Of a stretch of 15,617 nucleotides of DNA, positions 8,282-14,926 are shown piece by piece (the stretch's first letter is position 1; every line of letters starts with the position of its first letter). The notes under the pieces were generated by a model, which saw only the letters and a list, made by a program, of their open reading frames with translations, searched no databases and was not told the origin of the DNA. The stretch is from JBOHTO01 sp050733695 (GTDB taxonomy: Bacteria; Gemmatimonadota; Gemmatimonadetes; Gemmatimonadales; Gemmatimonadaceae). The stretch covers positions 1 through 15,617 of the forward strand of contig JBOHTO010000043.1 of assembly GCA_050733695.1 (NCBI GenBank), read 5' to 3'. The position numbers and the translations under genes were made by a program.

Positions 8282-8304
8282 GGGGGGGGCGTGGGGGGGG
8301 GGGG
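8282..8304 (+). repeat. Poly-G tracts after the large secreted protein gene
   Basis: Runs of G8 (8282-8289) and G12 (8293-8304) are separated only by CGT, eleven bases after the stop codon. The sequence could form a G-quadruplex in the plus-strand RNA or DNA. It sits between two convergent genes, where it may help stop transcription, and it is prone to length errors in sequencing. Confidence 0.65.
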
Positions 8305-8307
8305 CGG

Positions 8308-8334
8308 TCATGCCCGCGATAGCGCGAAATCCAT
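8308..8334 (-). repeat. Palindromic intergenic repeat, copy c (diverged)
   Basis: TCATGCCCGCGATAGCG followed by AAATCCAT: a decayed copy of the same repeat, in the opposite orientation to copies a and b. It faces copy d, from which it is separated by 23 bases. Confidence 0.6.
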
Positions 8335-8357
8335 GTCCATGAACCGCCGTGCGAGAC

Positions 8358-8428
8358 AATGGATCCCCGGTCTCTCGCAGGGATGACAACGATGAGGAGT
8401 GTCATTCCCGCGAAAGCGGGGATCCATT
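8358..8428. repeat. Inverted pair of palindromic repeats (copies d and e), likely bidirectional terminator
   Basis: Copy d (8358-8388) and copy e (8400-8428) are inverted relative to each other around an 11-base spacer. The outer arms AATGGATCCCCG (8358-8369) and CGGGGATCCATT (8417-8428) are perfectly complementary over 12 bp, and inner arms GGGATGACA and TGTCATTCCC pair with one bulge. The whole can fold as one long stem or as two small hairpins. It lies where two genes converge, and the last nine codons plus stop of the transglycosylase gene are inside copy e. There is no U-tract, so intrinsic termination is inference. Confidence 0.75.
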
Positions 8429-10786
8429 CTCCGTTGTCAACTCGTAAAGAGACTCGTACAGGTGGCGATTCCGCTGCACGACGCGCACGTAGTCGCGCGT
8501 CTCGGTGTACGGAATGCGCTCCGTGAACAGCTCCGGATCCTCGGCGCCGATCTTCTCCCGCCAGCGCCGCACGCGCGAGCTCCCGGCGTTGTAGGCAGCG
8601 AGTATGTACGGGACGTTGTCGTAGCTCTCGAACAGATCGGCCAGGTGACGCATACCGAGTTGCATGTTGACATCCGGCAGATACAGCAGCACGGGATCCC
8701 ACACCGGGAAATCGAGCGAGCGCGATATGGTGCGACCCAGCGACGGCATCACCTGCATGAGTCCCCGCGCCCCCACCCCCGACGTCGCGCGCGGATTGAA
8801 GTGCGACTCCTGGCGGATGAGCGCCGCGACGAGTGCCGGATCGAGCCCATGGGCCACGGCCTCGGCGCGCAGCGCCGTACGATGCGTCACGGGGTAGAGC
8901 AGACGGTAGGCACGCGCATCGCGCTCGGCGCCCTCGTCGATCGCGTCCCACGTGAGCGCGATGGCGCGCGAGCTCTCCTCCAGCGAACGCAGTGCGTTCG
9001 CCGTCGCGAGCATGCGCTCGGGCTCGTCGCCGGCGTCGCGCTCCAGCGCGCGCAGCTCCTCGCGCGCTTCGTAGTCCATGCCGAGCTGCCGGAGAAGAGT
9101 GATTCTGGCCACGGCGCTGTCGATGGCAGGAAAGACGACGAAGGAATCGGAGCCCGCGGGGTCAGGCGGCGCCCAGGCCGGCACGCCGAGCCGGCGCGCG
9201 GCCAGCATCGCGTAGTACGATTCCGGCTCGTCTGCCATCACGCCGCGCCAGCGCTCGACCGCGCGCGCGCTGTCGAGCGCGGCGCTGAGCGCGCGACCAC
9301 TCCAGTAGCCCGCGGCAACCGCCTCCTCGCTACGGGGATAGCTGTCCCTGAGCGCGTCAAACTCGGTTGCAGCCGTGCCGTAGTCACCCGCCGCGAAGGC
9401 GATGATCGCCGCACGGAACGCAGCTCTCGGCGCCGAGCTGCTCGTAGGGTACACACGGACGACATCGCGGAACGCCTCGCGCGCGGCCACGTCACGCTGC
9501 TCGTCGGTGGCGAGGTCACCCAGCAACAGGAGCGCGATCGCCGCCGTGTTGGTCTCGCGCGGATGATCACGGATCACCGCACGCAACTGGGTACGCGCAC
9601 GCTCGAGATCCCCGGTGCGCAGCAGCGCACGCGCGCGTTGATAGAGAGCGTCGGCCACGAGCGAGCGCGGCGCATCCACGCGGCCGAACTGCCTGGCCGC
9701 CTCGGAGTCGCGATTCAGGGCGAGGAGGATCCTGCCGTAGGCAAGACGATCGCTCCCCGACCCGACGCCGGCACGCAGGGCGCGTTCGTATGCGTCCGCC
9801 GCGCGCGAGATGGGCCCCGAGCGCGCTGTGCTCCGCGCGACAAGGATCTCCTCGCGCGCGGTCAGTTCCCTGAAGTACAGATCGAGCAATTCCACCGCAG
9901 CGAGCGCAGCGCTCGTTCCGGACCGCGAGCCGATGATCTCGAGGAGCCGCGCGCGTACTGCACGACGATCATCGCTGCCCGCCGGGCCGGCAGCGGTTTC
10001 GAGCGCGATACGGAGCGCCGTGACCTCCTCGCCCAGCGCGAGCCAGGCGCGCCGCGCCCCCTCGAAGTCGCCGGTGCGCTCGCGCGCTGCCGCTTCCGCG
10101 GCCGGAGCCTCAGCGCGCGCGACTTCGGTCGTGAGCGAGGCGTAGTACGCCTCGCGGCCGGCGCTGTCGGCCGTCACTCCCGCCGCGCGGAGCAGCAGCC
10201 AGTCGGAAGCGACAGGGAGCAGACCAGCGGCGCGTTCGTATGCCACGCGCGCGCTGTCGAGGCGATCCAGACGGTCGAGTGCACGGGCGAGCAGTACGAG
10301 CCGCGTGCCTCGCTGCGTGTCGTCGCGGGCGGTGCGGGCCGCCGCGGCGGCGCTGGCTACCGCGAGCGAATCCGCATCGCGCGCGAGCGCCGCACGGGCT
10401 AGCAGTGCCTGCGCGCGCCCATCGAATCGGTCGCCAAGCCACGGCATTCCGGCCAGGAGCCGTTCGACTTCGACCCAGCCGTTCCACCCGCCCGCCGCCT
10501 CGGCGGCGAGCATCACGGCCTCGGGCGAGCGGCGAGCGCTGTCGGCCAGTGCTGGCGCGATGAGCTGCGTGGCACGCCAGGGCCGACCCTGCGCGAGCGC
10601 CGTCGCGGCCGCCGCGAGCGCGCTGTCGCGCTGGATCGCGATGCTCGTGGTGTAGTCGCCGGACGCGGTGTCCTGCGCGGCCGCGGCGGATTCGGACTGT
10701 TCGCAGCCGGAGAACGTGGCCAGGGCGAGGATAAGCGAGAGAATGTGTATTTGCACGGGAATGGAAGTAAACAGATTCCGTACCAC
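8402..10786 (-). CDS. Slt70-like lytic transglycosylase lipoprotein with TPR-type repeats
   Basis: Cleaves the MurNAc-GlcNAc bond of peptidoglycan to a 1,6-anhydro product, in the periplasm. From the GTG at 10786 it has 794 residues. The N-terminus VVRNLF and a short hydrophobic stretch end in a lipobox-like FSGC, so it is probably lipid-anchored, unlike soluble E. coli Slt70. Residues about 40-600 are Ala/Arg-rich helical repeats of TPR type. The catalytic SLT domain covers about 635-770: catalytic E660 in ALIRQESHFNP, GLMQVMPS at 675-682 and AYNAG at 731-735. The C-terminus ENGSPLSRE and its stop come from an intergenic repeat. The GTG is chosen because upstream codons are repeat-derived; a GAGGAG lies 15 bases before it, rather far. 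A GTG at 10756 is the alternative. It may be transcribed after egtA. Confidence 0.93.
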   Translation of the reverse strand: MVRNLFTSIPVQIHILSLILALATFSGCEQSESAAAAQDTASGDYTTSIAIQRDSALAAAATALAQGRPWRATQLIAPALADSARRSPEAVMLAAEAAGGWNGWVEVERLLAGMPWLGDRFDGRAQALLARAALARDADSLAVASAAAAARTARDDTQRGTRLVLLARALDRLDRLDSARVAYERAAGLLPVASDWLLLRAAGVTADSAGREAYYASLTTEVARAEAPAAEAAARERTGDFEGARRAWLALGEEVTALRIALETAAGPAGSDDRRAVRARLLEIIGSRSGTSAALAAVELLDLYFRELTAREEILVARSTARSGPISRAADAYERALRAGVGSGSDRLAYGRILLALNRDSEAARQFGRVDAPRSLVADALYQRARALLRTGDLERARTQLRAVIRDHPRETNTAAIALLLLGDLATDEQRDVAAREAFRDVVRVYPTSSSAPRAAFRAAIIAFAAGDYGTAATEFDALRDSYPRSEEAVAAGYWSGRALSAALDSARAVERWRGVMADEPESYYAMLAARRLGVPAWAPPDPAGSDSFVVFPAIDSAVARITLLRQLGMDYEAREELRALERDAGDEPERMLATANALRSLEESSRAIALTWDAIDEGAERDARAYRLLYPVTHRTALRAEAVAHGLDPALVAALIRQESHFNPRATSGVGARGLMQVMPSLGRTISRSLDFPVWDPVLLYLPDVNMQLGMRHLADLFESYDNVPYILAAYNAGSSRVRRWREKIGAEDPELFTERIPYTETRDYVRVVQRNRHLYESLYELTTENGSPLSRE

Positions 10787-10831
10787 AGGCGCGGGAAGGC
10801 ACTCCTCGTGGTGCTGACGACAGGAAGCGAA

Positions 10832-10914
10832 AATGGATGCCCGCTTGCGGGGGAATGACCCCTCACTCGTCGTCACACCGACCCGCCGGTATTCCGGCGA
10901 ACGCCGGGATCCAT
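10832..10914. repeat. Inverted pair of palindromic repeats (copies f and g)
   Basis: Copy f (10832-10860) begins AATGGATGCCCGC and ends GGGAATGACC. Copy g (10889-10914) is inverted, running GTATTCCGGCG to CGCCGGGATCCAT, with 28 bases between. Each copy is itself a hairpin, and the pair can also fold together through the ATGGAT/ATCCAT ends. They occupy the upstream region of the transglycosylase gene, between it and egtA. Confidence 0.72.
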
Positions 10915-10966
10915 CTTTCTTCCCACGGTAGCGGTCCCTCACACATGGAACGACACCCCCGCCCAT

Positions 10967-11089
10967 CGTCATCCCGGCGAAAGCTGGGATCCATGTCTCT
11001 TCCCTGCCTCCCCCGGTTGCGGCCTCTCACGCGTGGATTCCCCCTTTCCGGGAAATGACGAAGAGTGACGGCGGGAATGACGAAGAGTG
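10967..11089. repeat. Inverted repeat pair (copies h and i) plus a 22-bp tandem duplication
   Basis: Copy h (10967-10995) runs CGTCATCCCGGCG to GGGATCCATG. Copy i (11034-11061) is inverted, running TGGATTCCCC to GGGAAATGACGA. The outer ends CGTCAT and ATGACG are complementary. Directly after copy i the 14-mer AATGACGAAGAGTG is repeated at 11054-11067 and 11076-11089, a 22-base period, so half an element has been duplicated. All of this is inside the open frame of egtA and encodes its C-terminal tail and stop. Confidence 0.72.
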
Positions 11090-12396
11090 GGGACTGGAGT
11101 GACGGCGGCGGGGGCCATCGCTCCGTCGGCCTCATCCGCAGGCGAGAGACCGCGAGCGGTGAAGCGCGCAAAGAATTCCCGCGCGACCTCGAGCTGCGCG
11201 CCACCGATGAAGCTCTCGCCGAGCGCAGCGCACCCGGCGACAGCCAGGGCGGCGAGATCGCGCGCTGTCCGGCCGATCGCCGGATCTCGCAGCCCGAGCC
11301 GGCCTGCCGCGTCGAGCGCCCTCGCGTCCTGTTCACCCACAAGCTGCATGGCCTCGTGCATGGCGGGCGCGTGATAAACGAGACCAGTGAGCAGGACGGC
11401 GGGCGCCGCCAGCCAGCGGGGATGCAGCGCATCCGGCGAGCGAATCTCGAGATATCCCTTCGGGCGCACCTCGGGGAACAGCGTCGTGAGATGTTCGGCC
11501 CACTCGACATCGGAAAGCCCAGCGCGCGCGTGCCATTCCCGCGCGCTCAGGTAGTCGCCGTGCGCGTCGGCCTTCATCATCACCTTCGCGTCCAGCGCAA
11601 AGGCCGTATATGCCTTGGCGTCGCCGGCGACGATTCCCGTTCGCGATGGGTCGACCTCTCTCCAGACTCTCGATCTGTAGCTGCGGTATCCCGTCTCCCG
11701 CCCTTCGTAGATCGCGGAGTTCGCAAAGATCGCCGTCACGTAAGGTGCGATCGCGTTCAGCAACCGCCAGCGGGCTCTGCCTTCAGCGTGGCCTCCGAAA
11801 TCCAGATTGATCTGGCACGCGGCGGTCTGGCGCATCATGCGCGCACCCGCCACGCCGAGCGTCTCGAAGTAGCGGGCCATTCGCACATAGCGCGCGCTGT
11901 CGAGCTGCATGGGCACGCGCTCGATCGGATTGAACGGGTCGATCCCGACGGCGTGGAGCTCGATTCCCTCGTCCGCGGCACTCGCGTACAGGTCGCGCGT
12001 CGCGACGTCGACGAGCGACAGCAACGCTGTCGCGCTGTCGACGGGCGGCGTGGCGTACTCGAGCTGTCCGCCCGGCTCGAAGGAGACCACTCCGCCGACA
12101 CCCGGAAGAAAGCGCCGCGTTCCCCCGCGACCGGCTTCTTCCCTCCAGCCAGCACGCGCCGCCAGACGGCGCAGCCAGGGCAGCGAGGCGATTCCACGAT
12201 TCCCTTCGGCGGCCTCGATCGGGATCGGCGCAGCGCTCCCCGCCGCGAGAGGGATGAGTTCCACTTCGGCGCCGATACCGCGCGCGCGCGCTCGGGGCGG
12301 CGGTATGAACGCGTGGTCGCGCACCGCGGCTGCGAGATGCTCGATCGACCGCAACTGCCTGGCCTCAGTCAGCGAGCGTGGCGAGGACGAGCGCAT
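10969..12396 (-). CDS. egtA: Glutamate-cysteine ligase EgtA (ergothioneine pathway)
   Basis: ATP-dependent ligase making gamma-glutamylcysteine, the sulfur donor for type I EgtB. From the ATG at 12396 it has 475 residues, longer than mycobacterial EgtA by my recollection. Family marks are GIGAEVELIPL at 40-50 (metal- and glutamate-binding acidic strand), MRQTAACQINLDF (matching the TASTQVNLD motif of GCS2-type ligases) and the diagnostic RPKGYLEIRSPDAL with HLTTLFPEV before it. The ATG has GGGGAG seven bases upstream and lies inside egtD, overlapping it by 32 bases, so the genes are coupled. A TTG at 12354 or GTG at 12321 are weaker alternatives. About 35 C-terminal residues, from TLRHSRRHSSSFPGKG onward, are encoded by intergenic repeats and are probably not part of the fold. 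Confidence 0.92.
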   Translation of the reverse strand: MRSSSPRSLTEARQLRSIEHLAAAVRDHAFIPPPRARARGIGAEVELIPLAAGSAAPIPIEAAEGNRGIASLPWLRRLAARAGWREEAGRGGTRRFLPGVGGVVSFEPGGQLEYATPPVDSATALLSLVDVATRDLYASAADEGIELHAVGIDPFNPIERVPMQLDSARYVRMARYFETLGVAGARMMRQTAACQINLDFGGHAEGRARWRLLNAIAPYVTAIFANSAIYEGRETGYRSYRSRVWREVDPSRTGIVAGDAKAYTAFALDAKVMMKADAHGDYLSAREWHARAGLSDVEWAEHLTTLFPEVRPKGYLEIRSPDALHPRWLAAPAVLLTGLVYHAPAMHEAMQLVGEQDARALDAAGRLGLRDPAIGRTARDLAALAVAGCAALGESFIGGAQLEVAREFFARFTARGLSPADEADGAMAPAAVTPVPTLRHSRRHSSSFPGKGESTRERPQPGEAGKRHGSQLSPG

Positions 12397-13357
12397 ACAG
12401 GAGCTCCCCGTCCGACACCCATTCCTCCACCACAAGTCCGGCGTCGCGCAGCATGCGCGTGACCTGCGCGCGCTCGTACTTGCAACTGATCTCGGTGCGT
12501 ATGGTCTCACCGCTCCGCAATCGTACCGGCTCGAGCGTCGGGATGCGCACCGTCATGCCCTTCGTGGCGACCAGATGCATCTCGATGCGATGCTCGGCTT
12601 CGTCGTAGAAGGCGCGGTGTTCGAACGCATCCACCTCGAAGTTCGCGCCCAGTTCGCGGTTGAGCACATGCAACACGTTGCGGTTGAACTCCGCCGTCAC
12701 GCCGCGCGCATCGTTGTAGGCGAGCTCGATGCGGCCGACAGCCTTGTGGAGATCGACGCCCAGAAGGAATCTGTCATCTCCCTCCGGCTGCATCTGCTCG
12801 CTGATTCGTTCCAGCAGGTGAACCGCCGCGAGCGGTTCCAGGTTTCCTATTGTGCTGCCCAGAAAGGCGTGCAGCGCCGGGTGGCGCAGTTCGGCAGGAA
12901 GGATGAGCCGGCGCGAGAAGTCCGCCACGCAGGGAATGACATCCAGTCCCGGATACTCGGCGCGCATCCGCGTCGCCGTCTCCTCCAGAAACTCGGCGCT
13001 CACATCGAGCGGGACGTACTGTGCATCGGGGCGCGTGGCGAGCATCGCTTCCAGAATGACTCGCGTCTTCTCCGCGCTCCCGGCGCCGAGCTCCACGAGC
13101 GAGCGCGGCCGGTGTCGCTCTATCCAGACAGGTATCCACTGCTCGAGCAGCACGCGCTCGGTGCGCGTGGGATAGTACTCGTCGAGGCGCGTGATCTCCT
13201 CGAACAGCTCGGAGCCGCGCACATCGTAGAAGTACTTGGGCGGCAGTTCCTTCTGCACGCGCTTGAGCCCGGCCGCAACGTCGTGCCGCATCTCGGCAAT
13301 GCGTCGTGCGGTGGACGCAGAACGTCCATCATCGATCCGCAGAGCCGACTCAGTCAT
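12365..13357 (-). CDS. egtD: L-histidine N-alpha-methyltransferase EgtD
   Basis: SAM-dependent enzyme that trimethylates the alpha-amino group of histidine to hercynine, the first committed step of ergothioneine synthesis. The product has 330 residues, the family's usual size. Residues 86-94 (LVELGAGSA) form the SAM-binding loop, followed by VPLDVSAEFL and FLGSTIGNLEP. Histidine-pocket residues appear conserved: Y44 in KYFYDVRGSELFE, Y61 in EYYPTRTE, and E289 and S291 in TEISCKY, matching known mycobacterial positions with a small offset. The ATG at 13357 overlaps the egtB stop by eight bases (ATGACTGA) and has no Shine-Dalgarno sequence, so translation probably depends on coupling. The ORF continues upstream inside egtB, but that part is shadow. 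Confidence 0.96.
   Translation of the reverse strand: MTESALRIDDGRSASTARRIAEMRHDVAAGLKRVQKELPPKYFYDVRGSELFEEITRLDEYYPTRTERVLLEQWIPVWIERHRPRSLVELGAGSAEKTRVILEAMLATRPDAQYVPLDVSAEFLEETATRMRAEYPGLDVIPCVADFSRRLILPAELRHPALHAFLGSTIGNLEPLAAVHLLERISEQMQPEGDDRFLLGVDLHKAVGRIELAYNDARGVTAEFNRNVLHVLNRELGANFEVDAFEHRAFYDEAEHRIEMHLVATKGMTVRIPTLEPVRLRSGETIRTEISCKYERAQVTRMLRDAGLVVEEWVSDGELLYALVLATLAD
12404..12409 (-). promoter_or_regulatory. Ribosome binding site for egtA inside egtD
   Basis: On the minus strand GGGGAG lies seven bases before the ATG at 12396. It decides the egtA start in favour of this ATG, which is nested in the 3' end of egtD, over the downstream TTG and GTG codons. Confidence 0.6.
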
Positions 13358-14693
13358 CGCGCGCACAGCGAAAGCCACTGAATATCTGCCGGCGGATGGG
13401 ATAGTCCCAGTTGCGGAACGTCGTGCGGACAACCCCGGGACGCGTCGCCCACGATCCGCCGCGCAGAACCTTGTATTCGTCCCCGAAAAACACTTCGGAG
13501 TATTCCCTGTAGGGGAAAGTCGCGTATCCCGGATAGGGACGAAAATCGCTGGCCGTCCACTCCCACACGTCACCGATCATCTGGTGACAGCCGATCGGGG
13601 AGACGTTGCGCGGGTAGGAACCCACGACCGCTGTGCCGAATGCGAGCTGGTCGATGTTCGCATCCGTGATGCCAGGCATCTCGTCGCCCCATGGAAACGC
13701 GCGCGACATCCCCGTCACCGGGTCCCACGTGGCCGCGGCCTCCCACTCGTATTCCGTCGGGAGCCGCTTGCCGGCCCAGCGAGCGTAGGCGTCGGCTTCA
13801 TGAAAGCACACGTGGCAGACCGGATGCTCCATCACCACCGGGCCGCAACGGTCCATCGACCGCGCGTGCCACTCGCCGCCTTCGCGGTACCAGTACTTCG
13901 GCGCCTCCGCGCGCGATTCGGCCAGCCAGGCGCGCCCCGCTGGCGACCAGTGCCGGCGGTCGGCATAGCCGCCAGCGTCCATGAACGCGAGATAATCGCC
14001 GTTCGTCACGGGGACGGTGTCGATCCGGAATGGGGCAAGACGCATCGCGTGGCGCGGGCGTTCGTTGTCGTAGGCTGCAGAGCGGTCGTCGGTGCCAACG
14101 GTCACCTCGCCGCCGGGGAAGCGCACCATCTCGGCGAGCGCCACGGCGGAATGTGCGACTGGTGCGACTGGTGGTGCGATCGCGCGCGGCGCACGATAGT
14201 GATCTCCGGTCTTGAGCTGCAGAGTCTGCAGGATCGTCTCGTCATGCTGATACTCGTGCTGCGCGACCATGCGGAAGACAAACCCATCGCGCAGGAGCGC
14301 CGACGCGTTTCCCGCCGCGCTGTCCGCGGGTGGCTCCAGCGATTCGAGCGCATCGAGTGTGCGTCTGCGCGCCTCCGACATCGCGGCGAGACACTCGGCC
14401 GCCGATGGCAGTGGCAGCGCGGCGCGCGCGGCGCGCGGATTCCTGAACGGGTCGTACATGCCAGGCATCTCGGCGAACTCCACGGGGCCCGCGAGGTTGC
14501 GTCCGAGCCAGAGCTCCTCGAACTGCGCGATGTGTCCGAGGTCCCAGATGATGGGGCTCATCAGGGGATCGTGCTGCGCTTTCAGGTCGCTGTCAGACAG
14601 CGGCGCGATCAGGAGCAGCGTGCGCGCCCGCGCTTCGGTCAGGAGATCGGCGACCCACCGGTACGCGGTTGTCGCTTCGGCTGGCTGTGACAT
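13350..14693 (-). CDS. egtB: Hercynine oxygenase EgtB (sulfoxide synthase), probably type I
   Basis: Non-heme iron enzyme that uses O2 to join the sulfur of a cysteine donor to C2 of hercynine, giving the sulfoxide intermediate. The product has 447 residues. An N-terminal DinB-like domain carries the three-histidine iron site: H54 in DLGHIAQFEE and H146/H150 in HEYQHDE. The C-terminal formylglycine-generating-enzyme (FGE-sulfatase) domain begins near MVRFPGGEVTVGT and includes GKRLPTEYEWEAA, GDVWEWT, VLRGGSWA and a terminal GFRCARDD. Iron-ligand spacing agrees with mycobacterial EgtB, which uses gamma-glutamylcysteine. With egtA two genes downstream this points to the type I enzyme; the FRNPRAAR stretch (83-90) may bind the gamma-glutamyl group. 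It is first in the egtB-egtD-egtA operon. The ATG at 14693 lacks a clear Shine-Dalgarno sequence. Confidence 0.95.
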   Translation of the reverse strand: MSQPAEATTAYRWVADLLTEARARTLLLIAPLSDSDLKAQHDPLMSPIIWDLGHIAQFEELWLGRNLAGPVEFAEMPGMYDPFRNPRAARAALPLPSAAECLAAMSEARRRTLDALESLEPPADSAAGNASALLRDGFVFRMVAQHEYQHDETILQTLQLKTGDHYRAPRAIAPPVAPVAHSAVALAEMVRFPGGEVTVGTDDRSAAYDNERPRHAMRLAPFRIDTVPVTNGDYLAFMDAGGYADRRHWSPAGRAWLAESRAEAPKYWYREGGEWHARSMDRCGPVVMEHPVCHVCFHEADAYARWAGKRLPTEYEWEAAATWDPVTGMSRAFPWGDEMPGITDANIDQLAFGTAVVGSYPRNVSPIGCHQMIGDVWEWTASDFRPYPGYATFPYREYSEVFFGDEYKVLRGGSWATRPGVVRTTFRNWDYPIRRQIFSGFRCARDD

Positions 14694-14926
14694 GGCTCGG
14701 AGCCGGAGTTCAATGGAATGCCGCGATGAGTTGCGACGCGCGCCCTCGGGGTTAAGCTAGGAAGCAGCCGTGAAGGCGGCTCACGCATGTGGGCAGCGGA
14801 AGTGCGAAAAGCGCGCCACGGCCGCGCTCGCCCACAATCAACCCGCAGAAGGACGATGTCGTTCCCACACACCCCGCCCCACGCCTGTCGCCCCGCCCCC
14901 GACCGCAGCGATCGGCAGCGTACGCG
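14694..14926. other. Divergent intergenic region between egtB and the ABC ATPase gene
   Basis: This 233-base gap must hold the promoters of both the egt operon and the transporter. I see no confident -10/-35 pair or known riboswitch fold. Two small inverted repeats are present: GGCTCGGAGCC at 14694-14704, a palindrome directly next to the egtB start codon that could fold in its leader, and AGCCG/CGGCT at 14766-14781 with a six-base loop. Open frames crossing the gap look like GC-rich shadow. Unlike the gaps around egtA and the transglycosylase, it contains no copy of the palindromic repeat. Confidence 0.5.

Noticed and set aside
8399..10402. 667-codon plus-strand open frame opposite the transglycosylase
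   Set aside because: It is antisense to a gene with clear catalytic motifs, is very Arg/His/Gly-rich, and opens with SFPRKR, the usual spurious translation of the intergenic repeat.
10787..10972. N-terminal extension of the transglycosylase to an ATG at 10972
   Set aside because: It is repeat-derived (GSFPRKRASIF), overlaps the end of egtA and would place the lipoprotein signal deep inside the protein.
5053..11089. CRISPR array or MITE from the clustered repeats
   Set aside because: Spacing is irregular, copies occur in both orientations with decay, no cas or transposase gene is present, and no target-site duplication is evident. REP-like elements fit better.
11065..12462. 465-codon plus-strand open frame opposite egtA
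   Set aside because: Antisense to EgtA, no recognisable family, and it starts in the repeat region.
13236..14690. 484-codon plus-strand open frame opposite egtB and egtD
   Set aside because: Fully antisense to two genes whose active-site residues are intact, with shadow-like composition.
14694..14926. Riboswitch or operator upstream of the egt operon
   Set aside because: Only short inverted repeats are visible, with no known aptamer pattern and no convincing promoter elements.
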